Made by a program: the position numbers and the translations under genes. Positions 1 through 9,835 of a stretch of DNA of 64,000 nucleotides are shown here, in pieces. Where the stretch lies: positions 81,037,778 to 81,101,777 of the forward strand of contig CM043967.1 of the NCBI GenBank assembly GCA_014529385.2. The letters run 5' to 3'. The notes below the pieces were generated by a model, which saw nothing but the letters and a program-made list of their open reading frames with translations, ran no database searches and was not told the origin of the DNA. The first letter of the stretch is position 1. Every line of letters starts with the position of its first letter. The DNA comes from Adiantum capillus-veneris (Eukaryota; Streptophyta; Polypodiopsida; Polypodiales; Pteridaceae).

Positions 1-110
1 CCTTGGATGGAACTTCTAAGGGTAGAGAGACCTTCGCGGATGGGGATACTAGGGTAGAGAGATTCAACATCGAAGGTGAAGAAGATAATGTTGGGAGGAA
101 AAAAAGTAGA
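1..110 (-). repeat. Second copy of the PLE RT motif A segment
   Basis: Positions 1-110 repeat 234-343 almost base for base (110 bp, a few mismatches), giving an offset of 233 bp. Both copies encode the FDVESLYPSIP segment. Positions 111-165 do not match the corresponding flank of the other copy, so this is a partial duplication or a second, rearranged PLE copy at the window edge. Confidence 0.8.
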
Positions 111-166
111 TTTGACCCCATAGCGGTGCCTTTAATTTGGTGCCAAAATTCTTTATTGAAAGAGAG

Positions 167-1345
167 CTAATGTTGGTGGAGGATAAGAGAGGCTAAGGAC
201 AAGATGAAATTGACCTTAGGGGAAGGGAAGAAACCTTGGATGGAACTTCTAAGGGCAGAGAGACCTTCGCGGATGGGGATACTAGGGTAGAGAGATTCAA
301 CATCGAAGGTGAAGAAGATAATGTTGGGAGGAAAAGAAGTAGAAGCTAAGTCTAAAACAAGAGAGTGAGAGTCTTTAAGGTGTTGTGTTTTGGACAAAAG
401 AATGGGGTATAGTTGTGCATGGAGCCACTTAGAGGCGTTCTCCAAGACGTAACTTTTGTAAGAGCAGATTGGACGGCTTACAAGGATGGTTTGTGGATCT
501 TAGGCAAAAGGAAGAAAGGGCAAGCCTTGGGGCTTTAAGTGAGGAGGAGAGGATAAAAACTCTTTCATTGTAGGGAAGAAGAGGATAATTGGTGACAATG
601 GCGGAAAGGAGGGATTGCACAAAGGGTAAAGGAGTTGTGGAGATTTTGGAGTAGATGAGGGGGTCCATAAGGTGACGAAAAGCTTCATTATAGTACCAAG
701 ACTTAGATTAAAGGATAACTGGTCCTAGTTTTTTATCTGTCGATTTGATAATGATGTTCTGATCATTTCTTAAGGATGAGATGGAATTCATTAAAAGAGG
801 TTTAGAGTGAAAAAGAGGAAGAGAGAATAGAAGAGGTTTTAGGAGAGAAGAGATAAGACTAAAGGTTTGGTTAAGAGTTGTGGAGGGAGAGGGAGGATTC
901 CAAAGAGGATTCGGTATAGAAAAAGGAGAGGGAGGAAGAGAGGGTTCTTTATTATTAAAAAGCATTTTAAGTTGCAAACCCCTTTCTAAATTAGAATAAG
1001 CTTGAAGAATAGAGGAGAGGGGGGAATATAATTGAGTCCAAGGCCTACCAGCCTTTGTTCGGAGGGAGAGAGGGAACGATTAAAAAGGTTATGGAAGGAG
1101 AGGTTAGTAACCTTGTGCTCAAGGGAAAATGTGGTAATTTTGCTAAGAGTCAAAATTTTAAAGAGGTGGGGGTTAGTGAGGGGTAGCGAAAATTTACAAC
1201 GCTTTCTACCTATGTAGGTGAGGTGGGAAAGAAAAGGGAGCACACAAGGAGGAGGGGTCCAAATATGAGGAAAGAGAGGGGCTTGAGAGAAGAGCAAATG
1301 GACCCAAGTGGTAGGGTGATCCTTCCCTACCTCTCCCTCCTCCAT
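167..1345 (-). pseudogene. PLE reverse transcriptase, broken by stops and frameshifts
   Basis: Would copy element RNA into DNA. From the 5' end: 1345-986 carries the SLSPSEQRLVGLGLNYIPPS block. 977-708 carries NDQNIIIKSTDKKLGPVIL, then an in-frame TAA, then SKSWYYNEAFRHLMDPLIYS in the same frame. Near position 600 the frame shifts, and 445-167 continues with NASKWLHAQLYPIL and the motif A segment TFDVESLYPSIP, where the D is the first catalytic aspartate. The palm motif with the double aspartate should lie beyond position 1 and is not in the window. The gene is not translatable as it stands. Confidence 0.72.
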
Positions 1346-3150
1346 TGCAAGTTGTTTGAAGTTTTAGGTAGGCTATACTTAGGGTGTAGAGGCTTGGGTT
1401 GTGATGTGAAAGAGTTGAGGGGGTAGTGGAGAGTTTTGAGTAGAGAGGGTAAGGGGGTGATGTTTGATAAGGAGGGAGAAGGGCATGATTTTTTTGGAGT
1501 GGTTAAAATGGGAGGATTGTAAGAGGGGGAAGTAGTGCAAGGGAGGCCTAATGGGGGAGAGGGCTTGGGTTTTTTAAAGGGTTGATAGGTGAAATTTAAA
1601 TGGGAAGTTTTATTCAAAGGGGGAGGCTTCTTGAGAGGTTGTCGAGTGTTATGTGAGACAACTTTTGGAGGAGAGGGCTTGTAGGAGGTTAAGTGGGCGT
1701 TGTTAGAGAGCTTCTTTCGGGGGGGGGGGTGAAAGAAGCTTTTTCATTTGGGTGGTGACCTCATGAAGCACAATTCACCCACCGTTTCTTCCTTAGGAAG
1801 AGACTCTACTTCTTCCAAGATGGCAGATTGGGACCTCTTCCTAGCATTGTGTGTTGCTACGCTTAAGGAAGAGGCTAAATGAGCTTGGAGTATCTCATTT
1901 TGAAAATGCGCATCAAATTCATTGAGGGAGGTTTGCTTCCAAAGAAAGAGTTGATTCTCCCAAGTTGTGGGTAGCACTCTTGGAAAAGAGATGGGTGCGA
2001 GTTTTTTGGTAAGGTCCGAAAGCCTCTCTTCCACAAGATCGCGGTACTCATCAAAGGTTTTTTGGAGGTTATTGACAAGTAAATCTTGGGCTTGGATGTA
2101 AGCTTTAGTGCAATTTAATTGGAACTGGATATTGAGGGCGTTAAGCTTGGCGCTTAAGAGTGATTGAGCTTGAGAGTCATCCAAGGTGAGGCGAGGAGGC
2201 TTCATACAAAGGCTGTGTGGGGCTTTTTGAAAGGAGTGAAGGTTTTGCAAATGAGAAAGGTGTGCTTTGGCTTTGCTAAGCTTATGATTGAGGGCCCTAA
2301 ACTCTACCAAGGAGAGGAAAACAATTTTATTGAATTCCAAGGGCTTTTCAATTTGGGGTAGAATGGGAGAGGGAGCGACCGCAAGGGAGGAAGAGCTTGC
2401 GGAGAGAGAACCAAAAGAGGAGAGGAAGGCAAGGGGAAGACTTGTGAGGAGGCCACCTTGAGAGGTGTTGGAGAACATGCCACCCTGCATGGTTTGTGGA
2501 GAGTTGGAGAAAATGCCACCTTGTATGTTTTATGGAGAGTAAGTAATGCCGGGATGATGAGAGAGAGAGGGGTTAGTGATGCCGATGTTTTTTGTCACGG
2601 AAAGGGAGAGTTGATCAAGGTCCTCGAGTGGTAGGTTAGCAGTGAGGCCGAGGATCTCTTTCGAGCTAAAAATGGTCTTTTTTAAGGAGGTGGGAAGAGA
2701 TGACGTTGGAGAGGGTAGGTTGATGAGGTTAGCCGCCGAGGTAAAGCCGGGAAAGATAGATTTACCCTTAGAAAGGGTGTTGGATTTCAAGGGAATTACA
2801 AGGGCCGGGGAAGTGGATGTGGGTGTTAGAAGATTTGTGGTGTGGGTTGCCATATTGGAGATAGGGGAGGCCGAAATGGACGGAGCCGGAAGCGAAGGAT
2901 TGGGGTTACCCTCTATTGTCATAGGGGTAGGGTTTGATCCCGACGTTGATGCCGAAGTGGGGGAAGGAGTCTCCATAGGGATTGATAAAAAAGAGGAAAG
3001 GTTCGGTAAGGAGATTGCCTCGCACCGAGAGGGGAAAGGTTTTAACTTGGCTATAACAAGTGAAAGGGTTTCTGCTTTAGATTTGTTGATGTTGGGGGAA
3101 GCAAAAGAGACATACATCAAAAGTAACTGGTTGAGGCATAGTTGATGCAA
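1327..3150 (-). pseudogene. Pro/Ser-rich N-terminal or ORF1-like region of the PLE
   Basis: One minus-strand frame runs from an ATG at 3150 through a TAA at 2530-2532 and reopens to 1744. The same frame recurs at 1617-1327 after a poly-C tract (1719-1730 on the plus strand) that may have slipped. The first 200 residues are rich in Ser, Pro and Thr. A repeated QGGxFSN motif flanks the first stop. Residues about 300-440 look helical and charged, as in a coiled coil. I recognise no known domain. Its position directly upstream of the RT blocks, on the same strand, makes it the likely N-terminal or ORF1-like part of the PLE, but that is inference. Confidence 0.45.
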
Positions 3151-3388
3151 AAGAGGACGTGGTGAAGGCTGCCAGGTGAGATAATTTACACTGGGCCGCT
3201 TAAGGTGCGGACCTGTCGATGGACTTGGGGAAGAGGCAGTGCTTTCAAGCCCGAGAGGGGAGCACCGATGGACTAGAGGAAGCGCCTACTAAGACTGCAC
3301 GGTATCCCTTCTTGGGGTCACAATTCGGGCTGTGAATTTTTTTTAAAAGCTGGGCTGGAGTCCGTACCCGAACAGTGTCACCCCTGCT

Positions 3389-3481
3389 GAAGGCCTGCAA
3401 CGCGTAGCAGCAGCTTGCCGAAAGCCTGCAACGCGCAGCAGTAGCTTGCCGAAGGCCTGCAACGCGCAGTAGTAGCCTGCC
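3389..3481. repeat. Three tandem 31-bp GC-rich units
   Basis: Three consecutive 31-bp units begin at 3389, 3420 and 3451. Each has the form GAAGGCCTGCAACGCG followed by an AGCAG/AGTAG box and CTTGCC, with one to three differences between units. Degenerate partial units continue to about 3600. Reading frames across the array are Ala/Cys-rich artefacts of the repeat. Confidence 0.8.
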
Positions 3482-3815
3482 GAGAGCTTGCCCAAAGCCT
3501 GCCCAAGGCCTTCAAAGTGCAGTATAGCTGCTTAAAAGCACAGCAATAGCCTGCCACAAGAGCAGTAGCGTGCAATGTGCAACGCGCAGTAGTAGCCCGC
3601 AACACGCACAGAGGTCCTGCTCAGTAGTTGCTGGGAGTCGCCGCAATAGCCTGCAACGCGCCGCGGTCACTGGGAGTTGTCGCAGTTGCTTGGAGTCGCC
3701 AACTGTGCGGCAGTTTTGCCGGGAGTCGCCACCAGTGCTGCGAAGGGAGCTGCCGCCTAGTAGTCCTCCATATTGCTTGTTTGCATGCTAGCGAAGGTAG
3801 GCTAGGCTAGCCTTG

Positions 3816-3820
3816 CAGTG
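3816..3820. repeat. Target-site duplication of E1 (left), CAGTG
   Basis: CAGTG immediately left of the TGATGCATGG start of the LTR; an identical CAGTG lies at 11336-11340 after the other LTR. A 5-bp duplication is usual for Ty3/gypsy insertion. Confidence 0.93.
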
Positions 3821-5319
3821 TGATGCATGGTTTTTAGGACCCCTTCTGAAGATGCAATAAAGGCACAGTCAGTTGTTGGGGAGATGAGGATACTCTAGTC
3901 CAAGGGATCTCGAAAGAGAAGAAAAATCTACTTCACAAGCACCAAAGAGTAAAAAGTGCCATGGACAGAAGATACGTGGGAACGAGCTCTTATGCATGCC
4001 TACAACCTATATCTTACAGAATAGCCCATTCTAGGTGTGAATTTCTAGTGAAATTTACACGAGGAGGTTCGTGTGGACTCACAGCACAGCATACTCCGTT
4101 TTCACTTTTTTACCGACAGTAAATATAATTTACCTACACTAAATATTTTTCACCTACATGGTAAATACAAATCACTTTTTACCTACAGTAACTTGTTTTA
4201 CCCATGGTAAATATTTTTTACTGCACCATAAGTATTTGGTAGGTAACAGTTCACTGTTACTAGAAGCAGTGATTGGGCATCAACAATGCAATTACAGGAG
4301 GAGAAAAGGGGAAAATCTTATGGTAAAGGTGAGTCAACAGGGATAAAGACTTTTGAGTTGAAAAGAGACATGCTGATTTTTTCAAAGAACACATGTCAAA
4401 AGAAGCCATGGTTGAGGATTTTTTGAGAATTTGATATTCAGGAGGACCCAACAGGTCCCCCCCTGACATGTGCAGAACCTCCAGTTTCAACAGCCACCTT
4501 ACCTGCTCTTAAATGCTGGTCAAGGCCTTATCCCCATGTGTCACAATCAAAAAAATCAGCATTTACCCTCCCCTCTCACATCACTCTAGAGAATATCTTG
4601 ATGGTGACATATCAGGTGACCTCAATCTGTTGACCACCCTAAGCAAAAAGTAACCCCAATCAGCGGATTTAAGCATGTTTATCCCTAATCCTAAACCCTC
4701 TCAGAAACCTATATAAGGAGGCCTTCTCTCACTCAAAACAAACACTTCACCTCCTTCACCAAGCAATGAAGCTATGACGACATTGCTCACAAAACGAGGA
4801 GCTATGGATGGAGCTCTACTCTCTCTCCCTCTCTCTCTCTCTCCCTCTAGTATGCTACATTACTAGCCCTAGAACCTAAATAAGGAGTCTTCTCTCATGC
4901 TCCATGGCCACCATCCTCGCCATCATTCTCTAAGGTATTGATGTGTTGCTAGTAGGATCATACCTACTTGCTGGGTTGATTGTTTTTGACAAGGGATTAT
5001 GCCATCCTTGGCTTGCTTCTCTATATCCTTGTTATGTATGATCAGATGCCGTTGTATTGTTAAGCTGATGTATTGTGTATATATATGCTACATAAGGCCC
5101 CTAAGCTTTGTTTCTATGTGTTTTGCCATATGTTTTGATGCCATCATAATGCCAGAAGTCTCACTTGCCTATGTGCACTATGTGTGAGGTCCCTAAACCT
5201 CTTAATTTAGGGTGGTGCCCCCTTTGTTTTGTTCTTTTCTTGTTTGCATGAGGCGTGGTTTGTGGAGTGTGCACGAGTATAGAGGCCACCCAATTGCACT
5301 GCTCTTTTTCCCGCTATCA
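3821..5319 (+). repeat. 5' LTR of E1
   Basis: 1,499 bp, TGATGCATGG...CCGCTATCA. It drives transcription of the element. A TATA box (TATATAAG) lies at 4710-4717 and a CT-rich microsatellite at about 4822-4852 downstream of it. Repeated TTTACC boxes occur at 4105-4215. Its counterpart at 9836-11335 differs at about a dozen bases. Confidence 0.93.
4710..4717 (+). promoter_or_regulatory. TATA box of the E1 5' LTR
   Basis: TATATAAG inside the LTR, conserved at 10725-10732 in the other LTR, followed after about 30 bp by pyrimidine-rich sequence suitable for a transcription start. The start itself cannot be read from sequence. Confidence 0.6.
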
Positions 5320-5322
5320 TTT

Positions 5323-5339
5323 TGGTGCCCCCACGGAGG
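5323..5339 (+). promoter_or_regulatory. Primer binding site of E1
   Basis: TGGTGCCCCCACGGAGG, 3 nt after the LTR end. It is nearly the same as the TGGCGCCCCCACGGAGG site of T1. The TGG start fits the CCA end of a tRNA. I could not assign the tRNA. The T1 version shares TGGCGCCC with arginine-tRNA sites of Tat elements. Confidence 0.7.
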
Positions 5340-5391
5340 AGGGCTACACAGACCTTGAGTCCACAAGCAATGAAGATGTGCAATCTACAAC

Positions 5392-6360
5392 ATGGACGAA
5401 TGGCGTGAGGAGTTTGCAAATCGGAGAACAGAAGAGGAGGAGGATTTAGAGGCCTTAAAAGCTTTCATCGAGGTCTTGTTACCAGGTTGCAGTGTCATTG
5501 AAATTCAAGAAGTAAGTTCTTCTACATGCCTTGTTCGTGATCGTCACCAACGAAGGAGAGTGAGAAGAAGAGCTTGATATACCTCTCCTCTCAACCTATG
5601 AGTGCTCCAGAAACCTCCAACGCACACGAGCTTGAAATATTCTACATCAACATACACGAAGGTACTGTGACACACATTAAGGGAAGAGAAAGCATCACCA
5701 GACCTCTCTTTCGTGAGGAGCCGACTAAGAGGAGGAAGATCACCTCTACACCTAAGCGGCCCAAGGCCGCAGCGCGTGCTCAAGCGTAAGGTAACATTTG
5801 GCTTAATCTCATTAATAAGGGATTACATGACCACTACAGGCAAGAAAAAGGCTAGTGAGCAACCAACTTCAACCTCCAACTTGCAACCATGACTCTCACC
5901 CCTAAATCCTCCTGAAGCAAAGAGGCGAAGGCTTGCCTACAAGATTACTGCCCGTCTGCGAGTGCTCCTAGTGCACTGTGTGAATCCAGACACCACCAAT
6001 CCCAAGCCAACCTCCTTTCCGCGTGAAGATCACTTTGGATATTGTCCAAAGTGCTTTGGAGACCAGGTGAAAAGCCTCCCTGCCCTACCTTTGCTGCTAA
6101 TTTTCAAGAAGTTATCTCAATCTAAGGAAACTATCTTAGTTGATGATGTGCTGCACATTAATGGTGTCACTTTCATTCGTCATGCTGATTATGGTAATAG
6201 CATCCAATTGCTGCTTGCTAAAAGGCTCAGCATTGTACAAAGTGTTGCCATCACGCCTTACGTCTTCACAGATGCATCAAGAAGAGTCGAAGTGATCCGA
6301 GGTGCTGACCTTCTGTGGCTGATCAGGCTCATTGGTCCCAAGGTGGTGCAACTAAGCTAG
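5392..6360 (+). pseudogene. Leader coding region of E1, function unknown
   Basis: Upstream of ORF0 lie protein-like stretches in two frames. 5392-5577 is acidic then Arg-rich. 5574-5789 has a basic cluster (PTKRRKITSTPKRPKAAARA) resembling a nuclear-localisation signal. 5962-6360 is a 132-aa ORF containing YCPKCFGDQ and a hydrophobic C-terminus. The frame upstream of 5962 also reads sensibly (PEAKRRRLAYKITARLRVLL). Together they look like one protein of about 300 aa broken by frameshifts. I recognise no family, and T1 has no equivalent in its 0.7-kb leader. Confidence 0.35.
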
Positions 6361-6376
6361 GCTCTTGTGTGTAAGT

Positions 6377-6604
6377 ATGGATGCCAATAATGAGAATGAT
6401 GATCCCCGCATGTTTGCTTTCCATTTTGTGCGTCATATCCGTGTGAATATTTGTATTGATAGAAAAATCTTTTATCAGCAAAGAATAGCCCTGTTGTTTG
6501 GAGCCGAGAGACTTGGGGAAATCTTGCGCTCTCCTCATCCTGTCATTCTACCCTTACTAGACTATTACCATTCCTTTGATGTGTCGATCTTCATCCTATT
6601 TTGA
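6377..6604 (+). CDS. ORF0 of E1, conserved small protein upstream of gag
   Basis: 75 aa from the ATG at 6377; an in-frame ATG at 6365 would add four residues. The lower start is chosen because homology to the T1 ORF at 33860-34078 begins at this Met-Asp. Shared motifs are RKIF followed by QQR, FG then RL and EIL, P-PV, and SFDV followed by a hydrophobic end. Gag follows after about 90 nt in both elements. No known domain, zinc motif or signal peptide is visible. The central part is basic and the C-terminus hydrophobic. Function is unknown; the two-element conservation suggests a real product. Confidence 0.6.
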   Translation: MDANNENDDPRMFAFHFVRHIRVNICIDRKIFYQQRIALLFGAERLGEILRSPHPVILPLLDYYHSFDVSIFILF

Positions 6605-6695
6605 GCTAAGTTGTGCTAAAGCTCCAAATCGTAATTACCATACTCTATTTTAAAATAAATTGGAGCTGTTTGTGTAATTGTTTACTCTCTCACTT

Positions 6696-7388
6696 ATGGC
6701 CTTCCCTAATTTTTATGGTAAGCCTGGGGAGGTTGCTCCAGACTTTTTGGATAATTTGGAAATGGCCTTTCTGGTATCGGGAAGGGATGACGAAGCTACT
6801 AAGTTAAGGGCCTTTCCTTTGGTCTTGAGGGAAGGTGCAAAATTATGGTATCAAACTTTGGCACCTGAAGAAAGAAGAGACTGGGAGTCCTTAAAGATGG
6901 CCTTCATCGAAGAATTTCGCCGCCATGAGCCTCCATAGGAGATATGGAGACAGCTCTTAGAGCTACGCCAAACATCACCCAATGACTATAGAAGCTATGA
7001 AGGAAAGTTTTCCAACCTGTGGGAGAAATGGTGTGCATCACTAGGTGAAGGAGAAAGGGCGCCAGAATGCCTAAAGAAGGACTGTTTCCTGGCAGGGCTT
7101 TACCCCATCCTTCGAGAAAAGGTAAAAGGTAAATTCCCAGATACCTTTGATAAAGCTATGACTTATGCAAGGGAGAAGGATAGGAAGTTAAAATTCCAAG
7201 CTCAACTACAAGGGGGAATGGAGCCTCCACCGCTAGCTCAACCTATGGCAAGGGTAGTAGCAGGGACAGGAGCAACAGACCAAGAGTCCTCTCAACAAGA
7301 ATTACTTCAACAAATCACCAATCAACTAGAGAGTCTGTCCATCAATCTGGTTCAAGGTGTAAGGGCTCCCCAGCCAGGAAATGAATGA
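6696..7388 (+). pseudogene. Gag N-terminal and capsid region of E1
   Basis: The structural protein that packages element RNA. It begins MAFPNFYG, and the capsid-type retrotrans_gag core follows, with FLDNLEMAF, WYQTL, and W-SLK-AF--EF. The frame continues through a TAG at 6936-6938 into EIWRQLLELRQ, CFLAGLYPILREKV and TFDKAMTYAREKD, then meets a TGA at 7386-7388. Homology to T1 gag spans both stops, so they are lesions, not gene ends. An in-frame ATG at 6678 lies slightly upstream; 6696 matches the T1 start better. Confidence 0.8.
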
Positions 7389-8405
7389 AATAGACAAGAA
7401 GGACAAAGGCAAGCACGTGAGTACATTTGTTACAACTGTGGAGAGGTAGGTCACGGCATGTATTATTGCCCCCATCCACGACGCTATCAAGGAAATGGTA
7501 ATCAAAGACGGTCTCCTCGCCAGCAAGTCACTCCTCCTCGAGCTAGGCCACTAAATGGACAAAATGCACACGTGGCTCCACCAATCCAAATATTGAGACC
7601 CCCTCCTCCACCACCACAAGCACCAGCAGAGATCCCTCCACTACCATCGGGAGGGGAGGACAGGGCTGTCTCTGTCATAAGTCTTGACAATGGTAAGGAT
7701 AAAGGGAAAGAAAAAATGGAGGAAGCTGTTGCCATGCCAATAAAGAGAGTTAGGAGACAAAGAAATGATGAAATGGAAGCTTCAAAGCCGGATAAAGGGA
7801 ATGAGGGTTCCTCCCAAGTGATAGGAGACAAGAAAAGGAAGAGTAGGTCAAGGAGGCACATAGGAGTAGAAGACTTTCCACTTGGGGTAGGATCCATACC
7901 TTACGACCTGGTAGCAGATGTGAGGAAGCAAGGACCAAAGATTTCATGGCAGCAACTCCTCCACCTTTCCCCAAAGATGCGTAGAACCTGGTCTAAGACG
8001 GTCAGCACCAGGAGGGCTAAGGCAAAGTCAGTTGGCTCTATTAGTGCAAGACGCATGAAGGATATCGTGCCAGTCATTGATGCAGAGATTAAGAGTCAGC
8101 GAGTCTCCAATGTGTACATAGATGGTGGAGCCGAAATTTGTGTTATGACAGAGAAATTAATGCACAGGTTGGGTTTGGAAGTAAACGAGCAAACTTCCTT
8201 ACAAGCTAAGATGGCAAATAATGTAAGGGTGGCTTGTGTGGGAAAGGTTAATGGAGTGAAGGTTTCAGCTTTTGGTGTGGCAATCTCAATTGATGCTTAT
8301 GTGATCCCAACTAAGGGGGAGGGCTATCCGCTAATCCTTGGAAGACCTTGGCTTATGGCTATGAAAGCTAGGCAAGATTGGGAGACAGGTTCCCTTGAGT
8401 TGTGA
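7389..8405 (+). pseudogene. Gag nucleocapsid and aspartic protease of E1
   Basis: Same frame as the upstream gag. A CCHC zinc knuckle (CYNCGEVGHGMYYC) lies at 7428-7469 and should bind RNA. A Pro-rich stretch and a Lys/Arg-rich stretch follow. The protease active site is DGGAEICVM at about 8121-8147, and the LGRPWL block at about 8337-8354 is the conserved C-terminal protease motif. A TGA at 8403-8405 ends the frame, but in-frame homology to T1 continues after it. The protease would have matured Gag. Confidence 0.8.
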
Positions 8406-9092
8406 CCAAATCATAAGGTAGGTGGCAAGCAACAAAAAATTGTGTATGACATGAAGCAGGGTAGACAACAAGACCTAGAGATGGAGACTTCTATGGATGA
8501 ATGGAGCACAAGCAGCTGCTCTTCATCTGAGGATGAGTCATCTGAGGATGAGTCATCTGAGGAGGATGCTAGCTCTTTGGAAGTCATGGGTATAATACTG
8601 CAAAACCCAGAAGGAGAAGGTGGTCAAGACTCTCTAAACAAGGAAGAAGCCACAGGCTTAGAGGAGATGCTAGCTAAGGACCTACTAGAAGAAGAGAGAG
8701 AACCCTATTTGCAGGAACTAAAGAAGCATGCTGGCCTCTTTATAACTGATTACGAGCACATTAAAGGAGTGACGGTAACCCAACACCATATCCAATTAAA
8801 GGAAGGTGCCGTCAACCTTGTTGGTGATGAGGTATTTGCACAGGCTGAAGCTCTAGTAGGTCATGTTTCTGAGTATAAAGAGATGGTTGTGGAGACGTTT
8901 ACAGAGGGTTTGGATACAGGTTTGAAAAGTGATCAGGTTTGCTTGGCTATGCAGCAAGTGGAGGCAAATGGCAGGGTCTTGCTAGGTTATGTGATGCTAT
9001 GGATACATGTGTTATTGGAGGTTGCTTTACATATATTTTTGTGTCAATGGCGAGGTTTTTTGAAGTGGACTATACCATGGAGGGTTCTGTAG
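8406..9092 (+). pseudogene. Acidic linker of E1 and fusion into unrelated sequence
   Basis: The frame continues with an acidic Ser/Glu/Asp linker (8480-8580) that T1 also has between protease and RT. It then gives LFITDYEHIKG and HIQLKEGA, matching the T1 segment just before RT. At about 8805 homology stops. T1 goes on into RT, whereas E1 runs into about 1 kb of unrelated sequence and reaches a stop at 9092. This is the deletion junction that removed RT, RNase H and integrase. Confidence 0.65.
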
Positions 9093-9819
9093 CAGATGGT
9101 AGGATAGCTGCTTATGATTCAGGTTTCTCAAGTGATGGCAAGTATGCTTATAGTGGACACGAAGGATTATGGATGCAAGGTGACGAAGCTCCGTGCTATA
9201 AAGAGCTGGAAGGGTGGCTTTTCTATTGGCCTACAAGTGCAAAGGAAGGCGTGGATATACATGTTTTACAGGTTGATGGCAATGAGCAATGCTTTACTTT
9301 TGATCCAGGTGGATTCTACACAATGCGTGGGGGAGCTTCGAGCTTTCCATTTGACCCTGGAGGGTGATGCAGTAGCAGATGCTTTTTTCTCTATCTCTAT
9401 CCTATCTATATAGCCACTATACTATCATTTTTCTTATACAGTCTATAGCTAGCTCTATGTTATATAATTCTCTCTATACAGTCATCTTTTACCTAAATAA
9501 TACTATGGTTGAGCATGTATGCTCAACGAGGGGTTGGGCAAAAAAAAAAAAAAAAAAAAAGGAAAAAAAGAGAAGAAAAAAAGAGAATGCTACCAGTGAA
9601 AGCGGATATTGACAATGGATGGGGTATGGCTTTCAAGGGTCTAGGAGACCAGTTGTTAGTCATGGATGGATACAATTATTCATCAGAAAGGACTAAACAG
9701 GGTGCATCAGCCAAGAAAGCAGTAACATGGAAAATTCAATTGGTACCAGGTGGGTAAGTATTCAAGAGAACCCTATTGTAGCACAACCTACAGCTAGAGG
9801 CATCAAATACCTCTAGCTT
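9093..9819 (+). other. E1 3' region without recognisable genes
   Basis: An alternative frame (8939-9367) gives a 142-aa Gly/Tyr-rich peptide I cannot identify. An A-run of about 20 at 9541-9560 precedes further A-rich sequence. The region ends at the purine tract before the 3' LTR. Confidence 0.5.
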
Positions 9820-9835
9820 AAGGGGGAGGGCTATA
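9820..9835 (+). promoter_or_regulatory. Polypurine tract of E1
   Basis: AAGGGGGAGGGCTATA directly before the TGATGCATGG of the 3' LTR; the purine run would prime plus-strand synthesis. Confidence 0.8.

Larger units (their letters stand above)
1..3150 (-). mobile_element. Degenerate Penelope-like retroelement (PLE)
   Basis: Minus-strand coding remnants run in the order: Pro/Ser-rich N-terminal region (3150-1327), RT N-terminal region (1345-708), RT core (688-167). The diagnostic blocks are PLE-like: VTNLSFHNLFNRSLSPSEQ followed by LGLNYIPPS, then IIIKSTDKKLGPVIL followed by SWYYNEAFRHL, then FDVESLYPSIPIREGL. In PLEs these correspond to the N-terminal region, the DKNLG-type block and RT motif A. 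No LTRs, LINE endonuclease or GIY-YIG domain are visible. The element runs off the left edge, so its 3' part is missing. Family identification comes from motif order, not a database search. Confidence 0.75.
3151..3820. other. Spacer between PLE and E1, GC-rich in its right half
   Basis: No gene seen. 3190-3300 contains two related copies of a CGATGGACT box about 60 bp apart. I looked on both strands here for a hammerhead ribozyme core, which PLE terminal repeats often carry, and found no CTGATGA plus GAAA arrangement. The right half holds the 31-bp repeats listed next and degenerate copies of a GGGAGTCGCC box (3628-3740). It ends in the CAGTG that E1 duplicated. Confidence 0.5.

Noticed and set aside
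2642-3145. 167-aa plus-strand frame opposite the PLE N-terminal region
   Set aside because: Antisense shadow of the Pro/Ser-rich minus-strand frame, giving a Gly/Val/Glu-rich product; the minus frame links to RT blocks.
3160-3370. Possible hammerhead ribozyme in the PLE terminal region
   Set aside because: No CTGATGA core with GAAA on either strand; only CGATGGACT boxes.
3151-3388. CRISPR-like or prokaryotic features
   Set aside because: No spaced identical repeats anywhere in the window; all evidence is eukaryotic and plant-like.
3378-3810. Cys/Ala-rich open frames on both strands across the GC-rich repeats
   Set aside because: They arise from the 31-bp repeat, which is open in several frames; no start context or homology.
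4158-4490. Open frames inside the E1 LTRs, duplicated at 10173-10505
   Set aside because: They lie wholly in LTR sequence and repeat because the LTR repeats; no protein features.
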